Both the position numbers and the translations under genes were made by a program. A stretch of DNA of 64,000 nt, from contig OZ005707.1 of the NCBI GenBank assembly GCA_963930775.1, positions 5,456,001 to 5,520,000 of the forward strand, in the 5' to 3' direction. Positions 57,701 to 64,000 of this stretch are shown here, piece by piece. Origin of the DNA: Cliona cf. orientalis (Eukaryota; Porifera; Demospongiae; Clionaida; Clionaidae). Under the pieces are notes generated by a model. The model saw only the letters and a program-made list of their open reading frames with translations. It had not been told where the DNA came from and ran no database searches. Position 1 is the first letter of the stretch. The number at the start of each line of letters is the position of its first letter.

Positions 57701-60700
57701 TGTCTAACAACTTTAGATCCTAGTAACAATGCCCATAGGCTTGACATATAAACTGTTGCCTAGCAACAATCCTAACCATAGACAACAATTTTTTACAGGT
57801 ATATATGAAAAATTTACAGGTTTATATGAGCTTTTTACAGGTTTATATGAGAAATAGATACCCTGCTCCTGACCAATCAGATAACAGTATTTGTTGCACT
57901 AGGATCTAAGGTCATGTTAAATCCTGCTGGGTGGTGTAGTACGTAGTATGCAGCTGTTGCAAGTCTGCATTTACATGGTACCTACCTCAGCTATATGACT
58001 GATTGCCATTCTCTGCTTTGCTGGTTACTTCTTAGCCTCGTCTCCAGAAGGCCTGGGGATGAGGCTAGTCACATCAAGTGCATAATTCTGTTTAGGTACT
58101 ATTGAACTTCGCAGCCAGACAAAGAATGACAATAGAAATAATGGACTGAGTAGTTAGAAAAGAGGTGTGCTGCTGCCAGACATCTCCACCTTCTGGAGAT
58201 GCTGGGTGTACGGTAGCTACATAGCTATAATTAGTAATGGTTTAATGACAGAAGTGATACGAGCAGAAGAGATGATATGTGGAGCACAATTCGTGAGTGT
58301 ACTCGAAGTGATTGAACAGGAACCCAATAATTTTTGCTTTAATGGTCTCGATTGAGTGAGATAAAGTGAAAGTGGATAGCTGACATGTGCAAGATTCCAT
58401 AATCGAACGATTCTGTTGAAGTAGAAATGCTTAGCTCTCAGTGTGTATAATGACATAGCCAGGAGCCTTTCCCCTACTACCATATCATGCAATTATAATA
58501 ATTATACGATTATCACTATAATAGTATACTTGTACTTTGATGTGTACAAATCTTGTATACCAATTACAAGTATTTCAAGTGAAATAGGCACCTGAGTTTG
58601 AAATACCATTCTGAGTTGAAATACCTATCTGACTTTGTGTATGCATGTATACTATTAGCCTGTGATAGTGAGGTTGTATGTTAAATTTGGGTAAATAGCA
58701 CTCTGAAATAGGCATTTGGTTCATCAAATTGTACTCGCTATCGCTCGTACAATTTTTGAACCAAATACCTATTTCAGAGTGCTATTTTATCCAAATTCAA
58801 CATACAACCTCACTATTACCTATATACTAATAGTAAATTTATCTATAACTATTGTGGTCATACCAATCGTTATTGGTGTTCACTTCTTTAGGGTAGCTGA
58901 GCTCACAAGTGATATCAAACCACAGAATATCAGTAAGTTAATATTAGTAGCACCAATGCGTGTGTTGATGATGCAAGTGGCACATACTGGGCCTGGGAGT
59001 GAGAGTAGTGTACAATTTATATGGAGTGCAAACCCCACGAACCATTAATAATGCTTGTACAATGCATTTACACAGTCTATGCATTTATTATGGTCTGTGT
59101 GATGGTATGATTGCAGTGAGTTATGGGTGTGGACTTTGTGAGTAGGTTTTTTTTTAGGATCTGCTCCCTCCCCAGGTCCACCAACTAATGATGACAGCCA
59201 TGAGTACGAGAGCTTGGACGATCCTGAGGGACGTATTCTCCCTCCAACTCTCCCTCCAAAGCCTCACGTTCTACCTCCATCAATGCCACTGGGACCTATT
59301 ATAATAGTGCCTACTGGTGATATGCCATGGTACTGGGGGAAAATTTCAAGGTAGGGTACGTTTGCATGATGGCACTGTAAGATATTGGTCCAAATCTCCT
59401 CGATTTAGTAGCCAGCTACACTCGAACGAGGGTGAAAATTAAGCCTCCCTTTCAAATACATGTATTTATTGTGTATTTCCTACGTAGAGAGGAGACAGCC
59501 AGATTACTTCAAGGTGCTCCAGATGGATCATTCCTAGTTCGGGACTCAACTCGTACTCGAGGAGAGTACACCCTCACTCTCAGGAAAGGAGGTGCCAACA
59601 AACATATCCATATCATGAACAAAAATGGAAAATTTGGTTTATCGGAGCCAACCGTTTTCAGTTCCATTCAAAATCTAATTGAGTTCTATACAATCAATTC
59701 CCTCTCTGCGTACAATTCCAGGCTGGATATCACACTCTCCAATCCAATATCAAAATTTGAATTTGAAGTGAGTCTGAGTTTTGTTAGGTAAAGGTCGTCA
59801 TCGTTGCACTTCTATAGAAATTATTGTAGACGTGACTACAACTAGCGGTATAGGTATAGGTACCGGTACACTACGTGCAGGGGCTTCCTCGCTCAGCTCA
59901 GCCTGATCAGGGAGGCAGTGCGCACGCGCAATGGCAACCATGTGCTTACGGGGAACTCCCTGCTGTTCAGCGCCACAATGCGAGATAAACAAATCTTGCG
60001 ACACATAGGTGCAACAAAAGTGCTTACTAAACGGCACTTGTAGAAGATCTAAAGTTAGGAATCAGTTTACGTTGTAGACAAGGTAGTTTAGTATCTATGT
60101 CGGACTGTTAGTGAAAGTGTCAGCAACTACGATTCAACAACGGGCCACCACTGATTTTTTGTGGGTCGCACATTAGCCTGAGCCATCGAGGGAATGAAGT
60201 TCGCCAAAACTGGCAGAGTGTTGATGCCATGGTATCAAAGTTTTCAGAGAATAGAAATCCATGTTTGACGTGTATCAGGAGCATAAAGAAGCGGCAAGAG
60301 GCGATCGGGAAGATGGGCGAAGACGCGAACTTTTGAATAAGATAGGTAAAATCCGGAAAATCTGCTGACTTGTAGCCGCTCTGTGTTCTTTTGAAGATAG
60401 AAATCCATGTTTGGCAATCGGCCCAAAAATTTAGGGGGGGAAACACGGGAGAAGTTGAAGTAATGGGCCGCCAAGCGGCCCAAGGGGTGGGTGCGGGAGG
60501 GGGGTGTGCCCCCTCCCGCGCGAAGCGCGGGAAGCTAAAGCATAAATTAAGTTCCCATAAAGGCACCTAAGTAACACTTTAACACAACATAATGGACATG
60601 TGGAGTACAATTTAAACAAGAGCTGTTTGCATTTAATTGTGAAATCTCATGAATTTTAATCAATTTTTGTAAATCTTTTGGGGGGGAAACAGAGCCTCTT

Positions 60701-62223
60701 GGGGGGGGAAACACACCCTGCTGGGCTCTATGCAGATAAACCCCTGACTATTTCAGAGCATGATAAAATTAATGTTACTCTCCTCTCATTAGGAGGAATC
60801 GCCTGAAGATACTGATGCACTGCTGGAGGAGCTTCAGGTTGTCACTGACAAATTTGATCAAAAGAATGAGGACTATGTGAAAATGGAAGAGCAGTACGAG
60901 CAATTGAGAAAGGTATATATCATGTGAGTGACAGAAAGAGAGAGTGGATCCGAGGGAGGGAGAGAGGGAGTGAAGGAGAGCCAGTTCCTTACCTCTTTCT
61001 CATTTTCAACTTCAGGAACTAGAAAGGGCAAAAAGGGCAACACTTGCTCAAGGTCTGTTAATAGAGATGATCAAGGAGCAGTTGACTAAACCTCAATCAG
61101 CACTAACTGGACTCTCAAGGAAAGAAAGAAGGGCGTAAGTTGTGATATAAGCCAGCTGCCACATGGTTGTTTTCACTTAGTCTTTGCGTACGTTGATAAC
61201 CATACATTCGCTAGATATCATAGGATGGGTTTGTGTTCTAATTGAATTATGAATCCAGTAGTTGCAATGGACGACCCCATCACCAAGCATTAATAATAGT
61301 GAAAATCAATTTAATGTTTCTGCAATAATAATATATTATTCTGTTCACAAATTACATGTATAACTTGCTAACATAAGAAAGACTTGAAATTTGCAAAATT
61401 AAAATAATACATGCTTGCAGTTAAATACTATGGTAATTGCTTTTTGGTATGTGGACGCTGTGATCTATATCCATGTCACCTATAAAGTTACAGTGCACCT
61501 TAAGATGATAATTATTTGCAGGTACATTTTTCTGCCATTTTAGTTTGAAACATAATTTGTGAGTACATGTACTAAATTTTCTATGTAGCTAATGTTAGTA
61601 GGTACAAAATTTTACGTTACATGCACATGCACTGTTTAGGATCATCGAGAATGCCAAATTAATTGGTGAGAAGCTTCATGAAGCCACCAAAAATCATCCA
61701 CAGTTGCAGAGAAGGTTTATGCAGATCAACATGGAGTTCCGTACAATGGACAAGGACATCAACACAATGAGACCAGAGCTCATGAAACTACAGAGAGAGA
61801 AAGAGCACTATACAAGGTATCAGCTGAGAATGGTGCCATTTTTTTATAAAGTCCAGGTAATAAGAAAACCTCCAACTGTGCTCCAAGTGAATAAGAATTT
61901 CTTATATTAATTTTGTGAAAGAAAAGATACTTTTGATGTTTCTAGGATCCACCCATCATTCAACTTCCATAACCTTTACCTCTATGCACACGTGCGCTCA
62001 TGATCACATGTACACATCGTGCACTCATTGCATATGCACTCACTTGAGCGCACCCACCCTCACACTCTCATACATACATGTACTCACACTCACCCACCAG
62101 TCAACTTATGGCGATGGGAATGACAAGGGAAGAGATTGCACACCGAGTGAAAGAGAAGACAATTAGTGAGTCAGAGACCATCTATGGGACACTCTACGGC
62201 ACTTTAAATGACGTGAATAAACT
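53334..62223 (+). CDS. CARD-SH2-nSH2-iSH2 gene (p85-like), 3' end not found
   Basis: Exons: 53334-53643, 54873-55247, 55320-55419, 56514-56576, 58892-58932, 59176-59350, 59488-59767, 60793-60912, 61016-61134, 61640-61816, 62101-62223, phases agreeing, about 627 aa so far. The CARD-like head differs from the chimera's in about three residues of 103. SH2 number one has FLVRES. The tyrosine exons carry YTYVDV, YTYVEV and YESLD. The nSH2 (about 345-448) has MPWYWGKISR, FLVRDS and YTLTLRKGG. Residues 449-627 are helical, charged, with heptad-like spacing (YEQLRKELERAKR, FRTMDKDINTMRPELMKLQ), matching the position and length of the p85 inter-SH2 that binds p110. A cSH2 should follow but is not visible before 64000. 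This copy is the best candidate for a true PI3K regulatory subunit here. Confidence 0.8.
53868..54525. repeat. dispersed repeat, longest copy
   Basis: Starts TACCCCGCGCGCATGCGCAA and ends GCGCGGGGTATGTGCTCTAC. The region CATCTAAGCGACTCGTAAGC is shared in inverted form near 18575. Located in the first intron of CARD-SH2 gene 3. Confidence 0.6.
55505..55522. repeat. G18 homopolymer
   Basis: Intronic run in CARD-SH2 gene 3. The following about 350 bp contains no supported exon. Confidence 0.85.
56654..57074. mobile_element. 421-bp inverted-repeat element, TA flanks
   Basis: CCTCTAATTTAACGGACA at the left is perfectly repeated, inverted, at the right end. TA flanks both sides. The interior repeats CTCTAATTATNNCGGACA in both orientations. 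The minus-strand 76-codon frame inside is not recognisable as a transposase. Confidence 0.8.
57337..57358. repeat. C22 homopolymer
   Basis: Preceded by shorter C runs from 57325. It lies in the 2.3-kb intron 56577-58891, which otherwise holds repeats and no supported exon. Confidence 0.85.
58651..58834. repeat. 184-bp foldback (arms about 85 bp)
   Basis: The left arm from ACTATTAG through AGTGAGGTTGTATGTT and AGCACTCTGAAATAGG to TTGTAC is repeated inverted to 58834, around a central TCGCTATCGCTC. Mismatches are few. It sits close before the acceptor at 58891. Confidence 0.85.
59768..60792. other. repeat-rich intron between nSH2 and iSH2 exons
   Basis: Contains two near copies of AGAAATCCATGTTTG (60255 and 60405), a CCCTCCCGCGCGAAGCGCGGGA hairpin region at about 60510-60530, and GGGGGGGAAACA repeats near 60430, 60680 and 60700. 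Long minus-strand ORFs here are chance frames in GC-richer repeats. Confidence 0.5.
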
Positions 62224-63139
62224 GTAAGTCATGATCAACAAAGGACAATAATTGGAACGGGGGGGGGGGGCAATACCAAAACCATCTGACTGTCAGCAAA
62301 GGCACAGATCTAACTGAATCAGTATAGTCATGCATGACATATCGTGACCCAAACAGCTAAAACGTATGCTCTGCTTGATTTACTTCTTGTTCTACAGCCA
62401 GGAAACCTCTTCCCTGAGCCTCAATGATGCAAAAATGGGTGTGTTTCGAATGAAATATGGGGGTTTTCGTGTGCACTTTGTGTGCAGTTATCTTTAGACC
62501 CTGTACACCATATGGTGAAGATGTGTTCTGCCTATGCTACTGCACGTAATAGCTAACTAGTTATCCTGCATGAATGCAGAAGGGGTAAAGTGATCGGTTT
62601 GAACGTCTAGCTGTCCTGTACTGTCTCATTGTCGGCATTAAAATTGCCAGATCTTGATATTGTAGGTGAATACATGTACCGTATCCTCCTGAAAATAAGC
62701 CCCGCCTTTTTCAGCAGTAGACATGACCTAGACTAGGGAGGGGGCTTATTTTCGAATATGCACTTTCCCTCGAATATAAGCCCCCCTCTGTGAAAGCAAC
62801 AACGATCATGATCCATTTGCAGTCGCCGTGTGGAAGGACGACACCATCGTTGGTCACGTGCCGCGGGAAATATCCAGAGTTTTTCTTCAAAATAGTGACA
62901 GCGAGATGACCTGCTAAGTAGACAGCAACAGACGACGATCGGCGGTGGGGAAAGGACTTGTTGTTCCGTGTGTGTACGTCTTCAGAGGAAAGCAAAAGCA
63001 TCTTGACCGGCTCATAAGTGTCTTCGCCAAGCTAGAAGTGCCATCATAACAGAGTGACTTCAAACCGGCTTTTCTAAAAGCCACCACCATACAAAAGATT
63101 CCTCTTTGTACTGTCATGCAACTAATGGTCCCCCCTACA
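62224..63139. other. repeat-rich region after the last iSH2 exon
   Basis: G10 tract at 62261-62270. A repeat starts near 62683 with CCTGAAAATAAGCCCCGCC and has an inverted relative GGGGGCTTATTTTCGAATAT at 62741. No exon matching the proline-rich or cSH2 exons of the sister genes is seen. A CAG-CCAGGAAACC acceptor near 62400 is unconvincing. Confidence 0.45.
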
Positions 63140-63270
63140 GGTGGTCCCCCCGGACCACATATGTTGCCATAGGTAGTCCCCCAGGACTACTTGTGTTGCC
63201 ATAAGTCGTCCCCCTAGGACAACTTGTGTTGTGGTAAGTGGTCCCCCTCAAACATAAATGGTCCCCCCCT
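63140..63270. repeat. tandem 32-33-bp repeat of small hairpins
   Basis: Units read GTGGTCC-GGACCAC, GTAGTCC-GGACTAC, GTCGTCC-GGACAAC, each followed by TTGTGTTGCCATA-like sequence, then a degenerate unit. Arms change together between the first two units. Confidence 0.7.
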
Positions 63271-63366
63271 CCCTTTCAATGAGCAAGCTACACAATGCTT
63301 CCGAACGCTGAAAAAATGACATGAGTGACAAATCAACAAATAGATGTTAGCTATATACAAATCCAT

Positions 63367-63965
63367 TCATGCAATGCTTGAGTCATCCAATGCTTTCTGG
63401 GGCATGCTTACACAACTAACATGATACCAGTTATTGCACTTGTAACACTCAACCATTGGTGGGATCTCTGGCATACGGCAGGTACAGAAAAGCTCTATTG
63501 TATCTTCTGATTTGATCAGCCTATTCGTCCGCCTTGGCTTTAGTGGAAACATCGTCATGTTCTCTTCCATTAAGCATTAAATTTTGTATAGATGTTTCCT
63601 CATTAGGTCCTTTTCATAAAAGCAGTTTCCAGGCTGAATTGCATTTGCCAAAGCAGTGGCAAATGCGATGGCGAAAAGTCCACAGTCACACCCTCCATTT
63701 TGCAACTGCACATTTATCATTTTCAGTTCAATATTCTTGCTTGCTGACACAATTGATGCAATCTTCTTAGTGTCATAGGGTACATGCTGTCATACACATG
63801 TATCTCCTGTGCATCATTCTCTGTGATAGCACCACTTATCATTAGCCAATGGCTGTGTCCATCATGAAGAATTTGGATGAATTCTCCTCGCTGGATTTGG
63901 AAGCCCAATGATTGGCCAAGACATGTGTCGTTTCTTGTAGAATATTTCTCCATTTCGTTCTTCAA
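63367..63965 (-). pseudogene. transposon remnant: Ulp1-like protease and PHD finger
   Basis: Minus strand from 63965. The protease histidine region is GHSHWLMISG and the aspartate is in VYDSMYP. After a one-base frameshift near 63735 comes the cysteine motif GGCDCGLFAIAFATAL. After an in-frame TAA near 63576 comes a PHD finger (CTCRMPEIPPMVECYKC, NWYHVSC). The His-Asp-Cys order is that of C48/Ulp1 peptidases, which are often carried by eukaryotic DNA transposons. The frameshift and stop show decay. The upstream part lies beyond the window or is lost. The family of the parent element is not identified. Confidence 0.75.
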
Positions 63966-64000
63966 GTCTCTCTGCTTTTCTCCGAATGATTCTTTTATGA

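Noticed and set aside
59798..60619. Minus-strand ORFs up to 148 codons in an intron of CARD-SH2 gene 3
   Set aside because: They lie in GC-richer repeats, overlap each other in different frames, and look low-complexity. No homologous frame exists in the sister genes.
62711..63117. Two overlapping minus-strand ORFs of 96 and 67 codons
   Set aside because: They fall in a repeat beginning with GAAAATAAGCCCC, have no recognisable domain, and lack splice support.

Overview
The window is animal nuclear DNA, most likely from a sponge (demosponge-like). It is AT-rich and intron-dense, with GT-AG introns of about 50 bp to over 2 kb and many short terminal-inverted-repeat elements. Its host genes are metazoan phosphotyrosine-signalling genes: an SH2-tyrosine kinase, tensin-type SH2-PTB, PI3K-p85-type SH2/inter-SH2, and a CARD-like death-fold exon. 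No bacterial operons, CRISPR array or RNA gene were recognised. Species is an inference. Exon models below were built by eye from splice sites, reading phase and comparison among the duplicated copies inside the window.

Layout (host genes + strand unless noted). 1-2779: 3' part of an SH2-tyrosine kinase. 3231-4382: single-exon TKL-like kinase 1. 5429-13468: tensin-like gene A (16 exons, 789 aa by my model, total divisible by 3). 15016-26030: a chimeric gene with a CARD-like + SH2 head, a remnant p85-type inter-SH2 exon, a proline-rich linker and a tensin-type SH2-PTB tail (14 exons, 683 aa, phase-consistent throughout). 26676-27818: TKL-like kinase 2. 27982-44363: tensin-like gene C, a pseudogene with a 5-bp frameshift, split by a large mobile element. 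45052-51717: CARD-SH2-nSH2-cSH2 gene (p85-like but without the inter-SH2 coiled coil; 575 aa). 52080-52361 (minus): end of an unidentified gene. 53334-62223 and beyond: third CARD-SH2 gene, with nSH2 and an intact inter-SH2 helical region; its 3' end was not found. 63367-63965 (minus): decayed Ulp1-like protease/PHD-finger transposon remnant.

The array reads as a repeated unit [TKL kinase - tensin-like - CARD/SH2/p85-like] reshaped by unequal exchange. This gave one fused gene, one copy that lost the p110-binding coiled coil, one that kept it, and one dead tensin copy. All would encode adaptors that read phosphotyrosine. Several also carry tyrosine motifs (YTYVDV, YTYVEV, YESLD) that could be ligands, and the CARD-like head suggests coupling to death-fold scaffolds (inference).

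Mobile DNA is heavy. A 10.8 kb Helitron-type Rep/helicase element (32831-43678) lies in an intron of tensin C and has 18-bp terminal inverted repeats. A young Ty3/Gypsy LTR retrotransposon (36995-41440, minus strand, LTRs identical by eye, 5-bp target duplication GAAGT) is nested inside it and interrupts the helicase Walker A motif. At least a dozen short inverted-repeat elements sit in introns. Several have clear target duplications and can be checked against empty sites in the paralogous copies.
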